From assembly GCA_902630355.1 (NCBI GenBank), contig CACOUL010000019.1, forward strand, positions 1 to 45,769: a stretch of DNA of 45,769 nt. Direction: 5' to 3'. A program made the position numbers and the translations under genes. Below are positions 1 to 8,688 of this stretch, piece by piece (within the stretch, counting starts at the first letter, position 1; each line of letters starts with the position of its first letter). The notes beneath the pieces are model-generated. The model was not told where the DNA came from. It was given only the letters and a program-made list of their open reading frames with translations, and made no database searches. This DNA comes from Planctomycetaceae bacterium (GTDB lineage Bacteria; Planctomycetota; Planctomycetia; Pirellulales; UBA7805).

Positions 1-78
1 GATTGCGAACTTCATTTTTATAAAGAACTTGCGGGGCCTCAGAGCGGCAGCGGTAAAACAGCGAAGCGGCCTGCCAAC

Positions 79-1020
79 TCAGGAGGGTTTACCCTCGATT
101 CCTGTCAACTCTTGTTGTGTCTTCGCTTTTTTTCTTCGCGGCTTTCTCGCCGAATCCAAAGGACGTCCCTGGGCCGTACTAGGGGCACTTCGTGTGGGCT
201 CGGCCGCGCCGTCGAGGGGCTGACCGATTTCTACACTTTCGATTCGGCCTCGCGCCTGCTGCACGTATTCAGGTGAAAGCTCAAAACCAATAAACTGTCG
301 ATTCAATTTTTTGGCGACGCTGCCGGTCGTACCGCTTCCCAGGAAGGGATCCAGGACCCAATCGTTTTCGTTACTCGAGGCGCGAACGATACGCCCGATT
401 AATTGCTCGGGCATTTGACATCCGTGGAAACCGGCACGCTCCTTGAAGGTTCCCGCCACGCGCGCAAAATACCATGTGTCCCCATCGCTACGGAATCCCT
501 CGGGCAAATCCTGCGGACGCAAGACCCACGTATCATCCGGCAAACGTCCCTGCGGGTTCGCCCGACGGTCCCCGTAAACTAGTTGCCGTGCGGAGGGAAC
601 GCGAATGGTGTCGGCGTTAAAGGTGAAGTGATCGGGATCTTTCACCATCTGCAACAAATGGGCGTGTGATCGATTGAATTTTCGTTTGCAATTGACGCCA
701 AATGTGTAGTACCAGATAACCCAACTGCGACAAGTCAGCCCCAGTTCCCGCTGCATGAGCACCTTCATTTCGGCAGCATATTCATCGCCGATTGCGAGCC
801 AGAAGGTGCCGGAATCCTTGAGCAGACGAACGACCTGGGCGATCCAGTCGTGACTCCAGGCGAGATATTTATCGTCATCAAGCTGATCTTCGTAGAGATC
901 GTATTCGAATCCGATATTGAACGGCGGATCGGCAAATGCCAAATCGATCGATCCGGGTTTGAGTTTTTTCATCCCCTCCAGACAATCACCACAGCGGATG
1001 TCGATCTTCGATGCGCTCAC
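79..1020 (-). CDS. Site-specific DNA methyltransferase (beta-class amino-MTase)
   Basis: Predicted to methylate an exocyclic amino group (N6-adenine or N4-cytosine) in DNA using S-adenosylmethionine. The catalytic motif IV reads ADPPFN near residues 30-35. The AdoMet-binding motif I reads [10 protein letters not shown] around residue 224, so the catalytic motif precedes the cofactor motif, as in the beta class. Between them lies a variable stretch that should be the target-recognition region. The last 50 residues are basic and low in complexity (RKPRRKKAK), beyond the usual end of the fold. The ATG start begins about six residues before the [12 protein letters not shown] segment typical of the family. 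No restriction enzyme gene lies next to it in the window, so it looks like an orphan methyltransferase, though the left neighbour is not visible. Family is sure; target sequence cannot be read from the sequence. Confidence 0.88.
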   Translation of the reverse strand: MSASKIDIRCGDCLEGMKKLKPGSIDLAFADPPFNIGFEYDLYEDQLDDDKYLAWSHDWIAQVVRLLKDSGTFWLAIGDEYAAEMKVLMQRELGLTCRSWVIWYYTFGVNCKRKFNRSHAHLLQMVKDPDHFTFNADTIRVPSARQLVYGDRRANPQGRLPDDTWVLRPQDLPEGFRSDGDTWYFARVAGTFKERAGFHGCQMPEQLIGRIVRASSNENDWVLDPFLGSGTTGSVAKKLNRQFIGFELSPEYVQQARGRIESVEIGQPLDGAAEPTRSAPSTAQGRPLDSARKPRRKKAKTQQELTGIEGKPS

Positions 1021-1122
1021 GGGGGTCTCGCCTTATTATGATCGGTACGCCAGACGGCAATCGTACCATGAACGAAGCGCGATACAAGCAGTGCGCGGGC
1101 GATCCTGGCGACTTCTTGGTGT

Positions 1123-2187
1123 CTAGGAAACGATCTCTTTGTATTCCCCCCCCGCATTCTCGCGCACCAAGCGGGGAACCGCATACCCGGGAAGGCGACG
1201 GCGAAGTTCGGTCAATATCTCTTGAGCTTTGGAATCGGGGACCTCAAAGTGTTGGCTTCCTACCACCCGATCGAGTTGATGAAGGTAGTAAGGCAGCACG
1301 CGAAGATCGACCAATCGCCGCGAAAGCGCTTCCAGCGCAGCGGCCGAATCATTGACGCCCCGCAAGAGTACCGCCTGATTGAGAACGACCACTCCCGCCG
1401 ACACTAATTTTGTCAGCGCGGCGGAGACCGGAGCATCGATTTCCAGTGGATGGTTTGCATGGACGACCACAAAGGGGACAAGCCGTGTGCCGGTCAACCA
1501 ACGGATGAGTGAATCGTTGACACGTGCGGGAATCATAATCGGCAACCGCGTATGAATACGTAACCGCTGGACGTGTGAGATCTGAGAAATCTGTTCTGCA
1601 AGCCGCTGAAGCGTAGCATCGACGAGCATCCAAGGGTCGCCTCCGCTGAGAATCACTTCGTCAATCGTCGTATCTTTTGCAATGTATTCCAGCGCAGGCT
1701 GCCACTCGGCATGACCGTGAGGCAATGCGTCGTAAGGATAAAAACGCCGAAAGCAATAGCGGCAGTGAACCGCGCAGGCTCCCGTCAGCGTCAGCAGTAC
1801 TCTCGAGGCATACTTGTGTAAAAGGCCGGGCGCAGCCAACGCAAGCGAATCGCCCACCGGGTCGCGGGAGTAGTCGGAAAGGCTACTCCCGATTGACGCT
1901 TCGTCGCCCTCGTCGGTGATCTCTTCGGCGACCGGCAGGATTTGTTTGAGCAAGGGATGGTCTGGTTGAGCCGCTGGAATTTTTTCTACATATTCCCGTG
2001 GAACAAAGAGTCTGAAGTCGGCGGACGCTCGCTCCGCTGCCCGACGAAACACATCGGGGAGTCTTAGCACTTCGCAGAGTTCTTGCGGTGAACGCACTGC
2101 ATTTCGCACCGCTTGCTGCCAACGGGGCTCTTCAAACTCGTCGGAAGCGGTGGCGACATCCAGCGATGGGGCCGTTACAATGTCCAT
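1123..2187 (-). CDS. epmB: EF-P beta-lysylation protein EpmB (KamA-type radical SAM aminomutase)
   Basis: A 354-residue lysine 2,3-aminomutase-family enzyme. In the EF-P pathway EpmB converts (S)-alpha-lysine to (R)-beta-lysine, which EpmA then attaches to EF-P. The radical SAM iron-sulfur motif CAVHCRYCFRR (CxxxCxxC) lies near residues 137-147, preceded by RVLLTLTG. ILSGGDPW and the HTRLPIMIP segment are also typical. The length is close to E. coli EpmB (about 342) and far below that of true KamA enzymes (above 410), so the C-terminal oligomerisation and zinc region of KamA is absent. The gene diverges from efp with only 43 bp between the two start codons, and epmA lies just beyond efp, which settles the assignment. 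Any promoters for efp and epmB must be packed into or beside that 43-bp gap. Confidence 0.93.
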   Translation of the reverse strand: MDIVTAPSLDVATASDEFEEPRWQQAVRNAVRSPQELCEVLRLPDVFRRAAERASADFRLFVPREYVEKIPAAQPDHPLLKQILPVAEEITDEGDEASIGSSLSDYSRDPVGDSLALAAPGLLHKYASRVLLTLTGACAVHCRYCFRRFYPYDALPHGHAEWQPALEYIAKDTTIDEVILSGGDPWMLVDATLQRLAEQISQISHVQRLRIHTRLPIMIPARVNDSLIRWLTGTRLVPFVVVHANHPLEIDAPVSAALTKLVSAGVVVLNQAVLLRGVNDSAAALEALSRRLVDLRVLPYYLHQLDRVVGSQHFEVPDSKAQEILTELRRRLPGYAVPRLVRENAGGEYKEIVS

Positions 2188-2230
2188 CCCTCCAAGATAT
2201 CCCTTAACTCAAAAAAACAAAGGCACGAGT

Positions 2231-2800
2231 GTGGCAACTTACAATACAAGCGATTTTCGCAAAGGTCTCAAGGTACAAATTGATGGCGAACCCTACTTGG
2301 TGATCGAATCCAACTTTCGCAAACCGGGAAAGGGAAATGCGATTTACACCTTGCGGATGAAAAATCTTGTGCGGGGCACCGTGCTGGAGCGGAATTATAA
2401 GGGTGGAGAGTCGATCGAGGCTGCAGACGTCGAAGAGACGGAGGGGCAGTTTCTTTATCGTCAAGGCGAAAACTACGTGTTTATGGATACCGCAAATTAC
2501 GAACAATACGAGTTGAGTTCCGAACAACTGGGAGATGCTTGGAAATACCTCAAAGATGGTACGCTCTGTCAAATGATTCTGTTCGAAAGCAATCCGATCA
2601 CCATCACACCGCCGAATCATGTCGTGTTGAAAGTCGAATATTGCGAACCGGGCGCAAAGGGAAACACGGCCACGAATGTGACCAAGCCGGTGAAAATGGA
2701 GACGGGCGCTGAAATTCATTGCCCCGCTTTCGTCGAAATGGGTGAACTGATCCGAGTCGATACGCGGACCGGAGAGTACATTGAGCGAGTCAAGGAATGA
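2231..2800 (+). CDS. efp: Translation elongation factor P
   Basis: A 189-residue EF-P, which relieves ribosome stalling at polyproline stretches by binding near the E site. I chose the GTG at 2231 because it yields MATYNTSDFRKGLK, which aligns with the E. coli N-terminus, and because AAAGG lies 7 nt upstream. The longer open frame from an ATG at 2150 would overlap epmB and add 27 unconserved residues. With this start the modified lysine falls exactly at position 34 (KPGK34GNA), the residue beta-lysylated by EpmA. The C-terminal OB domain signature ending IRVDTRTGEYIERVKE is intact. The coding sequence overlaps epmA by 20 bp, so the two are almost certainly co-transcribed and perhaps translationally coupled. 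Confidence 0.96.
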   Translation: MATYNTSDFRKGLKVQIDGEPYLVIESNFRKPGKGNAIYTLRMKNLVRGTVLERNYKGGESIEAADVEETEGQFLYRQGENYVFMDTANYEQYELSSEQLGDAWKYLKDGTLCQMILFESNPITITPPNHVVLKVEYCEPGAKGNTATNVTKPVKMETGAEIHCPAFVEMGELIRVDTRTGEYIERVKE

Positions 2801-3803
2801 AACGCTCCCCCAGCGCCGGGAAGTCGCCCGCCCAGGTGCCGACCATTGGCAGCCAACCGCCGAGTGGCCGGCGGTGCGATTGCGGGCCGATCTGCTGAGA
2901 CGTGCCCGGGATTTTTTCCACGAGCACCAGTTTCTCGAGGTTGAAACACCGCTTCTTTCGTCGGAAACGATCGTCGATGCCGAATTGGAACCGATTGGGG
3001 TCACCATCGGAGAGAACGGAGAAAACGAGGAGACATTCTGGTTACAGACTTCTCCGGAACTCTGCATGAAGCGGTTGCTCTCGGCCGGCGCGGAAGCGAT
3101 TTTTCAGATTACGCGCGGATTTCGCAAGGAGGAATCGGGACCGCTGCACAACCCGGAATTTACCCTCATGGAGTGGTATCGCACGGGGGATGGGATGGAG
3201 GAGGGGATGGGTTTGCTTTCCGACCTTTTCCAAAGACTGATGCAGACGAATCCGGCAAAGCGACTTTCCTACCGCGATGCTTTTTTAGAGTATGCACAAA
3301 TCGACCCTTTTGAAGCGGAGCCGGCGGCTTATGCGCAAATAGCAACAGCCAATGGCCTTGCCGTGCCGGCGCAACTCGGTGATGAGATCGACGACTGGCG
3401 CAATCTGTTGCTCCTCGAATTGGTCATGCCACACTTGGGGCAGAGCGAACCGGTGATTCTTTTTAACTATCCTGCCTCCCAGGCGGCGCTTGCGGAAATT
3501 CGCAATGATCCGCATCCCGTCGCCGAGCGATTCGAGTTGTTTTATCAAGGAATCGAGTTAGCCAACGGTTATCACGAACTGCGCGATCCGCACGAACTTC
3601 GGCGGCGAACCGAAGAAGCCAATCGCCAGCGAGTGGCTCAAGGAAAGCGCCTCCTTCCACCGAGCCGTCGTCTGGAAGCCGCCATGCGCGCGGGTTTTCC
3701 CCGCGCCGCCGGAGTGGCCCTCGGTGTGGATCGCCTAGTGCTGCTGGCGGCCGGCAAAAAAGAACTTGCCGAGGTGATGACTTTTCCGTTCGATCGCGCG
3801 TAA
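2781..3803 (+). CDS. epmA: EF-P--(R)-beta-lysine ligase EpmA (GenX/PoxA)
   Basis: A class II lysyl-tRNA-synthetase paralogue that adenylates beta-lysine and transfers it to Lys34 of EF-P instead of to tRNA. The 340 residues cover only the catalytic core; there is no N-terminal anticodon-binding OB domain. Motifs match E. coli EpmA closely: FLEVETPLLS, the SPELCMKRLL segment, FRKEESGPLHNPEFTLMEWY (class II motif 2), and ELANGYHELRDP followed by GVALGVDRLVLLAAG (motif 3). The TTG at 2781 is the start, with GGAG placed about 7 nt upstream inside the end of efp. The ATG at 2797 is out of frame. With epmB on the other side of efp, the complete beta-lysylation pathway is present. No gene for the hydroxylase EpmC is seen here. 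Confidence 0.94.
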   Translation: MSESRNETLPQRREVARPGADHWQPTAEWPAVRLRADLLRRARDFFHEHQFLEVETPLLSSETIVDAELEPIGVTIGENGENEETFWLQTSPELCMKRLLSAGAEAIFQITRGFRKEESGPLHNPEFTLMEWYRTGDGMEEGMGLLSDLFQRLMQTNPAKRLSYRDAFLEYAQIDPFEAEPAAYAQIATANGLAVPAQLGDEIDDWRNLLLLELVMPHLGQSEPVILFNYPASQAALAEIRNDPHPVAERFELFYQGIELANGYHELRDPHELRRRTEEANRQRVAQGKRLLPPSRRLEAAMRAGFPRAAGVALGVDRLVLLAAGKKELAEVMTFPFDRA

Positions 3804-3811
3804 GGACTCTC

Positions 3812-4312
3812 TCAACAGCCAGAAGATGTCGCGTTACGATCGAATGTTTTGAACGTGAAGCGGAGTCCGCTTTTTTCGTCCACTTGCGCCGGCAGTTCCT
3901 CCACGAGTTTCCATGCGGCCCAATCGACCTCGGGCATCCGTACGTCTCCCTCCACGTGCGCCGCCACTTCGGTCAAGTAAATCCGCTCGGCAAAGGGGAT
4001 CGCCAACTGATAGAGCTGACTGCCACCGATAACGAAAACTTTGCTCTCACCCGCCGTACGGGAGAGAGCCTGATTAAAATCAGAGACCACTTCCACTCCA
4101 TCGGGCGCGTAGTTCGGATCGCGACTCAGTACGATCGATCTTCGCTCCGGCAGCGGGCGACCGATCGAATCGAAGGTTTTCCGCCCCATGAGAATCGAAT
4201 GCCCGGTTGTCAGCGCGCGAAATCGACGTAGGTCGGCCGACAAATGCCACGGGAGCTGTCCTCCTTGGCCGATCACTCCGTTTTCTGCGGCAGCCACAAT
4301 AATCGCAAGCAT
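3812..4312 (-). CDS. folA: Dihydrofolate reductase
   Basis: A 166-residue DHFR that reduces dihydrofolate to tetrahydrofolate with NADPH. The N-terminal strand and Met20-loop region read IIVAAAENGVIGQGGQLPWHL. They are followed by the helix SADLRRFRALT and the NADPH-binding segment MGRKTFDSIGRPLPERRSIVLSR. FVIGGSQLY, near residue 97, is the conserved GG cofactor-loop signature. It lies 32 bp downstream of thyA on the same strand, the classical thyA-folA pairing in which FolA recycles the dihydrofolate made by thymidylate synthase. It converges with epmA with an 8-bp gap and no obvious terminator hairpin between. Confidence 0.95.
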   Translation of the reverse strand: MLAIIVAAAENGVIGQGGQLPWHLSADLRRFRALTTGHSILMGRKTFDSIGRPLPERRSIVLSRDPNYAPDGVEVVSDFNQALSRTAGESKVFVIGGSQLYQLAIPFAERIYLTEVAAHVEGDVRMPEVDWAAWKLVEELPAQVDEKSGLRFTFKTFDRNATSSGC

Positions 4313-4344
4313 GCGCTGGAATTTTCTCCGCTCAAAAACAAATA

Positions 4345-5139
4345 CTAAACGCTGACAGTCGCTTTGATGTGTGGATGGGGATCGTATCCGATGAGTTCAA
4401 AATCCTCATGGGAAAAATCGAACAGCGAGTTCACTGCGGGATTGATTTTCAGTGTCGGCAGTGGTCGAGGATTGCGCGAAAGCTGTAATTCCGCTTCTTG
4501 AAGATGATTGCAATAGAGATGGGCGTCCCCGAAAGTGTGGATAAATTCACCGGGTTCCAAATCGGTTACCTGCGCGATCATTTGTGTAAGCAGCGCATAG
4601 GATGCGATGTTGAAGGGGACACCGAGAAAGATGTCGGCGCTCCGTTGATACAACTGGCAGGAAAGGCGCCCTTCACTGACGTAAAACTGAAACAGGGCAT
4701 GACAAGGTGCGAGCGCCATTTGCGACAACTGACCCACATTCCATGCCGAAACCAAAAGACGTCGCGACGTGGGATTCGTTTTGATCTGATCGACGACATC
4801 GGTGATCTGGTCGATCGATTGGCCATCGGCGGTAGGCCAACTCCTCCATTGGTACCCGTAAACCGGCCCGAGGTTTCCGTGTGCATCCGCCCATTCATTC
4901 CAGATCGAGACCCCGTGCTCGTTGAGATAGGCAACATTGGTATCCCCTCGAAGAAACCAGAGCAGTTCGTGGATAATCGACCGCAAATGTAATTTCTTCG
5001 TCGTACAGAGTGGAAAGCCCTCTGCGAGATTGAATCGCATCTGGTATCCGAAGATGCTTTTGGTGCCGGTTCCCGTACGGTCGTCCTTCGCAATTCCATG
5101 CTGAAGCACATGTCGCATCAAATCCAAGTATTGTTGCAT
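4345..5139 (-). CDS. thyA: Thymidylate synthase ThyA
   Basis: A 264-residue classical thymidylate synthase, the same length as the E. coli enzyme. It makes dTMP from dUMP with methylene-tetrahydrofolate as carbon donor and reductant. The nucleophile is Cys146 in [11 protein letters not shown]. The dUMP-phosphate arginines lie in RTGTGT near residue 21 and in the [18 protein letters not shown] block. The [10 protein letters not shown] and [12 protein letters not shown] segments are canonical. The ATG at 5139 gives [15 protein letters not shown], the usual start. It sits between a small hypothetical gene (56 bp upstream) and folA (32 bp downstream) on the same strand, probably one operon. Confidence 0.97.
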   Translation of the reverse strand: MQQYLDLMRHVLQHGIAKDDRTGTGTKSIFGYQMRFNLAEGFPLCTTKKLHLRSIIHELLWFLRGDTNVAYLNEHGVSIWNEWADAHGNLGPVYGYQWRSWPTADGQSIDQITDVVDQIKTNPTSRRLLVSAWNVGQLSQMALAPCHALFQFYVSEGRLSCQLYQRSADIFLGVPFNIASYALLTQMIAQVTDLEPGEFIHTFGDAHLYCNHLQEAELQLSRNPRPLPTLKINPAVNSLFDFSHEDFELIGYDPHPHIKATVSV

Positions 5140-5195
5140 GGCATGAATACTTTCGGAGTTACGACCAGCTTGAGAAAGTCAAACGATCTTCGCCT

Positions 5196-5456
5196 CTACC
5201 CGGGCCCCATAAGTTCTTCGAACATTTTTGCGACCAATTCCGGATTATCCTGCTGCTCAAGATAATCGATTCGATCAGGCTTAACTTCCAGATTTTCTAG
5301 TGCTGTACGAATTCTTTTCCAGATCGCAGCCCGTTTCTTGCCTTCGGCAAGATAAAGGTCCGTCACCAATTCCCCGAGACGCTGATGAGAAAGGGCGGAG
5401 CGATTTTTATAATAATTTTGAATAATTTTTTGTTGGTAAGGTGTACGTTCTGCCAT
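5196..5456 (-). CDS. Small helical hypothetical protein upstream of thyA
   Basis: An 86-residue protein I cannot assign to a function. It is charged and predicted to be almost entirely helical (QQKIIQNYYKNRSALSHQRL; KKRAAIWKRIRTALENLEV), without signal peptide, membrane segment or cysteine. The sequence looks conserved in style rather than random. It starts with ATG at 5456, ends 56 bp before thyA and is co-oriented with thyA-folA, so it may share their transcript. It diverges from murJ across a 238-bp gap. A role as a small RNA-binding or regulatory protein is possible but only a guess. Confidence 0.7.
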   Translation of the reverse strand: MAERTPYQQKIIQNYYKNRSALSHQRLGELVTDLYLAEGKKRAAIWKRIRTALENLEVKPDRIDYLEQQDNPELVAKMFEELMGPG

Positions 5457-5694
5457 CTTTACTTCAACTTGTTATCGAAAATAAACGTGAAAACGAGTAC
5501 GTGTTGCATCGGTGCCTTTTCGAGCACGGACCACAGAGGTCCTGTTTGCTCCAGCAGGCCCACAGCATACGCTCAAAAGTATTCGATCCCCAAAACTCTC
5601 ACAAGACGGTCGATTTTTCGTAAATTTGAAAGATAGCGACGACGATACGTTGGGCGATCATCATATCGATCCATTTATTGCGATCACACATTTC

Positions 5695-7287
5695 ATGCAA
5701 AGCAACCGTAATGAGATCGTTCGCGGAGTCGGGGTCACTGCATTTTGGACCCTCGTAAGCCGCATCCTGGGTATGGTCCGCGATGTGGTCACCGCAGCCC
5801 TCTTCGGCTTGGCTGCAGGGGGCGTGATGGATGCATTCGTCATTGCATTTCGCCTGCCCAATTTATTTCGAAGACTTTTTGGGGAAGGCATCCTTTCGGT
5901 GAGCGTACTTCCCGCCATCACCGAAAAAATTGAAAACGACAAACCATCGGCCTGGCAACTCGTCAGCACGCTACTCGGTTGCGTATTTCTGCTGATGACG
6001 CTCATCACCCTCGTTGGTGAAGTCGTGTGCATGTTGCTTTGGTGTTTCTCTGCGGATGACAATCTTCGACTCGTGGCCGGTCTTTCGGCGGTCATGCTTC
6101 CCTACCTCGTCTTTATTTCGCTCGCTTCAATCGTTTCGGCAGCACTCCACGCCTTGAATCGTTTTGGGATGCCTGCCTTCGTTCCCGTCATTCTTAACTC
6201 ACTTTGGATTGGGGTCGTTCTGTGGATCACATCCCGGGAGCAGAAGGATCTTCATACTGCTGCCTACGCCATTGCGGCGACCGTATTTCTGGGAGGCTTG
6301 TTTCAGTTCATCGCGCAGTGGGCGGTGCTGCGCTCTCTGGAGTTTCGCTGGGCGTGGAATTGGGTTGCCTGCCGTAAATCGATTCAGGGGATCGGAAAGA
6401 GGTTTGCACCTATGGCATTTGGTTTAGCGATTTTCCCGCTGAACGTGCTAATTGATACGATGATCGCGTGGATGTTTTCTGCGCCTGTCGATACCACGAT
6501 ATCGTGGTGGGGGGGTGGCTTGGTGTATCCGCTCTCGGAAGGAACGGTGGCGGCAATCTACTTCAGTGAACGGTTGATCCAATTTCCCGTCGGCCTTTTG
6601 GGTGTCGCGATCGGTGTCGTCGTATTTCCGACTTTCAGTCGTCAGGCAAGTCAGGGAGATCTCAAGCAATTGGGAAAGAGTCTTCGCGACTCGATGCGCG
6701 GCAACCTGATTCTGGCCATTCCCGCAACGGCCGGTCTGGTTCTGCTTGCCGAACCAATCACCACCCTGCTCTTCGGACATGGGGAATTCACCCAGGCCGA
6801 TGTGATGCGGACGTCGCAAATGATTGCCACTTACGCACTCGGTATTTGGGCATATTCTTTAGTCCCAATACTTGTCCGTGGATTTTACGCAACGGGCGAT
6901 TCGCGTACCCCATGCCGCTTGGGCCTCGGCGTGCTCCTTTTAAACTTACTCCTCGATTTCTTCTTGATCTGGAGATGGGGCGAGAATGCGTTGGCTCTCA
7001 GCAGCGCACTGAGTGTCATCCTGTTTGTTGGTCTTCTCGGCCTCAACGCCCATCGCCGATGGCAACTGCTCGCCGCCACGTCCCCGGATGAAAAATCTCT
7101 GTGGGTCACAATTTTGCAAAGCTTGTTCGCAACAGGAATAATGTACGAAGTCGGTTGGTTTGCTTCCGCACGACTATCGGTCGTGGAATCGACCTTTTCC
7201 TTAAACTTGATACGCGTTGGAATTCCCTTCGTTTTCTGCCTCGTGGTGTATCTGCTGATTTCTGCCCTGCTCGGCATCCGTCGCTAA
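5695..7287 (+). CDS. murJ: Lipid II flippase MurJ (MviN)
   Basis: A polytopic inner-membrane protein of the MOP superfamily that flips lipid II across the cytoplasmic membrane for peptidoglycan synthesis. The 530 residues include about 14 hydrophobic segments. The N-terminal signature is strongly MurJ-like: TLVSRILGMVRDVVTAALFG, then MDAFVIAFRLPNLFRRLFGEG and VSVLPAI. The middle has YFSERLIQFPVGLLGVAIG and the second half has LVPILVRGFYATGDSRTP. I chose the ATG at 5695 (MQSNRNEIVRGV) because it begins just before the first helix. The frame stays open back to 5512 but that extension is polar and unlike the family. Its presence fits evidence that planctomycetes make peptidoglycan, as does lysA downstream. 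Confidence 0.93.
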   Translation: MQSNRNEIVRGVGVTAFWTLVSRILGMVRDVVTAALFGLAAGGVMDAFVIAFRLPNLFRRLFGEGILSVSVLPAITEKIENDKPSAWQLVSTLLGCVFLLMTLITLVGEVVCMLLWCFSADDNLRLVAGLSAVMLPYLVFISLASIVSAALHALNRFGMPAFVPVILNSLWIGVVLWITSREQKDLHTAAYAIAATVFLGGLFQFIAQWAVLRSLEFRWAWNWVACRKSIQGIGKRFAPMAFGLAIFPLNVLIDTMIAWMFSAPVDTTISWWGGGLVYPLSEGTVAAIYFSERLIQFPVGLLGVAIGVVVFPTFSRQASQGDLKQLGKSLRDSMRGNLILAIPATAGLVLLAEPITTLLFGHGEFTQADVMRTSQMIATYALGIWAYSLVPILVRGFYATGDSRTPCRLGLGVLLLNLLLDFFLIWRWGENALALSSALSVILFVGLLGLNAHRRWQLLAATSPDEKSLWVTILQSLFATGIMYEVGWFASARLSVVESTFSLNLIRVGIPFVFCLVVYLLISALLGIRR

Positions 7288-7311
7288 GGTCACAACGTGG
7301 GTCACAACGTG
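7288..7311. repeat. Perfect 12-bp tandem duplication with embedded palindrome
   Basis: The unit GGTCACAACGTG occurs twice back to back, starting at the base after the murJ stop codon. The second copy plus two bases forms GTCAC-AAC-GTGAC (7301-7313), a 5-bp inverted repeat with a 3-nt spacer. It lies 100 bp upstream of the ferredoxin start, so it could be an operator for the ferredoxin-PII cluster or simply a slippage duplication. No protein is known to me to bind this exact sequence. Confidence 0.6.
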
Positions 7312-7412
7312 ACGATCATCAACAAATCCAACAGACGCGGCCTTGGCCGGCAATATGTCTATCGTGTAGATTAGGTGCTTCTCTCACATTTTCCCCTTCT
7401 GCGATTTGTCCC

Positions 7413-7814
7413 ATGCCTACCGTCAAATTCACCAAAGAGAAAAAAGAGATTGAGGTACCAGCGGGAACCGACCTGCGCACTGCTGCCATGAAGGCCGGGG
7501 TTTGTGTTTACGATGGGTTCAATGGGGTCGGGGCGAAGTTGAATTCGCTACTCAATTGCCACGGCTGGGGTTTATGCGGGACGTGTCGCGTGAATGTGAC
7601 GCAGGGGATGGAAAATACCAACCCGCTCACACTTCGTGAAAAAATGAAATTTAAGACGCCGATCCCTACACCGGTACCCGATCCTCTGCCCTGTCTGGCG
7701 TATATCGGCAATGAAGATACGATGCGATTGGCGTGCATGACACGAATCGAGGGTGATGTCGAAGTTGAAACTGGCCCTCCGATCGATCTTTTCGGTGAAA
7801 ACTTTTTTAGTTAA
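7413..7814 (+). CDS. 2Fe-2S ferredoxin (adrenodoxin-like spacing)
   Basis: A 133-residue soluble ferredoxin. Cluster ligands are visible as CHGWGLCGTC (C-x5-C-x2-C) near residues 50-59 and a fourth Cys in RLACMTR near 109. The five-residue gap is the adrenodoxin type rather than the four-residue plant type. N-terminal VKFTKEKKEIEVPAG forms the usual beta hairpin of the beta-grasp fold. Between the third and fourth cysteines there is a longer, proline-rich insert (TPIPTPVPDPLPC) containing an additional Cys. The ATG at 7413 was chosen because the preceding 104 codons of open frame overlap murJ and are unlike any ferredoxin. It heads a tight cluster with PII, a molybdopterin-fold protein and a pilin-like protein. 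Its redox partner is not evident. Confidence 0.9.
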   Translation: MPTVKFTKEKKEIEVPAGTDLRTAAMKAGVCVYDGFNGVGAKLNSLLNCHGWGLCGTCRVNVTQGMENTNPLTLREKMKFKTPIPTPVPDPLPCLAYIGNEDTMRLACMTRIEGDVEVETGPPIDLFGENFFS

Positions 7815-7844
7815 CGGACTCGTTAACGATCGAGTTTGCGCACG

Positions 7845-8174
7845 GTGAAACAGATTCTTGCCATCGTGAAACCGTATCTCGCAGAAAAAGTTCTAGAATC
7901 GTTGCGTCGCGCCCCACTCGAAGCACTCACGATTCGAGAGGTCAAAGGCTACGGAAGACAAAAGAGTTATTTGGATCAGTACGGCGATACCGAGTACTCG
8001 CTCGCATTTCTTCCGAAAGTCGAGATCACGCTGTGGGTTGAGGATGATCGCGTGGAGGAAATAGTGAGAAAGTTAATCGAGGTGGCTCGCACGGGCCGGA
8101 TTGGCGACGGCAAAATCATGGTGCTTCCGGCTGAAGAAGTTCTGATCGCGGGCGAAGAAGAAATAAATTTTTGA
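7845..8174 (+). CDS. PII family nitrogen regulatory protein
   Basis: A 109-residue PII (GlnB/GlnK-type) trimeric signal protein that senses ATP/ADP and 2-oxoglutarate. The GTG at 7845 gives MKQILAIVKPYLAEKVLESL, the standard beginning, whereas the upstream TTG at 7836 adds three residues. The T-loop is intact: GYGRQKSYLDQYGDTEY places tyrosine at position 51, the residue uridylylated by GlnD in proteobacteria. Gln39 and Lys40, important for effector binding, are present. The C-terminal signature RTGRIGDGKIMVLP is conserved. There is no amtB or glnA neighbour; instead it lies between a ferredoxin and a molybdopterin-fold protein. The glnE gene 13 kb away suggests that GS adenylylation under PII control may exist here, but glnD is not in the window. 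Confidence 0.92.
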   Translation: MKQILAIVKPYLAEKVLESLRRAPLEALTIREVKGYGRQKSYLDQYGDTEYSLAFLPKVEITLWVEDDRVEEIVRKLIEVARTGRIGDGKIMVLPAEEVLIAGEEEINF

Positions 8175-8199
8175 TTTGATAAAAGCCAATACGCTGCAT

Positions 8200-8688
8200 A
8201 TGAGTTCTTCCGTATTGTTAAAAATTGAAGGGGAATTGGTCGCCGGACATCGCGCGTTCACGTGGGAAGATTTAGAGGCGATGGACGAGCGATGGCAGAT
8301 TCAAGATGTGAGCCGGGTCGATCCCAAGCGTTCGGGCGGGGCGGTCGCCCTCGCAGGCATCTTGTCTGTGGCAAAAGTCGACCCGACCGCCCGCTATATC
8401 ACGCTGCACAGCGATCGAGATAACTTCCATGCCAGTGTTCCGCTTGCAGACGTGGTGGACCGCGGGATGCTCATCTATCGCCAGCGAAAAGAGCCGTTGC
8501 CGATTTCGGCGGGGGGGCCGATTCGCTTTTTGATCAGAGACTTTGCCGCGTGTCACAGCAGCGATATCGACGAATGCGCCAATGTGAAGTATGTCGAGCG
8601 AATCGAATTTTCTTCCGAAAAAGGTTTTGATAATCGACCGCTCGACGACGATGCTCACGAAGCGTTGCATCAAAAGGGGATCGACTGA
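8200..8688 (+). CDS. Small molybdopterin-oxidoreductase-fold protein
   Basis: A 162-residue protein resembling a stand-alone oxidoreductase molybdopterin-binding (sulfite oxidase-like) domain. Supporting features are the repeated short beta segments, GGAVALAGILSVAKVDPTARY, the surface-loop PLPISAGGPIRFLI (in the family, PL...GGPlR lies against the cofactor), and the ending CHSSDIDECANVKYVERIEF. A Cys that might be a molybdenum ligand is not at the position I would expect, so cofactor binding is uncertain. ATG 8200 was chosen over TTG 8176. Its stop codon TGA abuts the GTG start of the next gene, so the two are likely translated together. Function is unassigned. Confidence 0.55.
   Translation: MSSSVLLKIEGELVAGHRAFTWEDLEAMDERWQIQDVSRVDPKRSGGAVALAGILSVAKVDPTARYITLHSDRDNFHASVPLADVVDRGMLIYRQRKEPLPISAGGPIRFLIRDFAACHSSDIDECANVKYVERIEFSSEKGFDNRPLDDDAHEALHQKGID

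Noticed and set aside
2204-3067. 287-codon minus-strand frame opposite efp and epmA
   Set aside because: A shadow of two well-supported genes, with no recognisable domain.
5512-5694. 61-residue N-terminal extension of MurJ
   Set aside because: The extension is polar and unlike MurJ, whereas the ATG at 5695 begins right before the first conserved helix.
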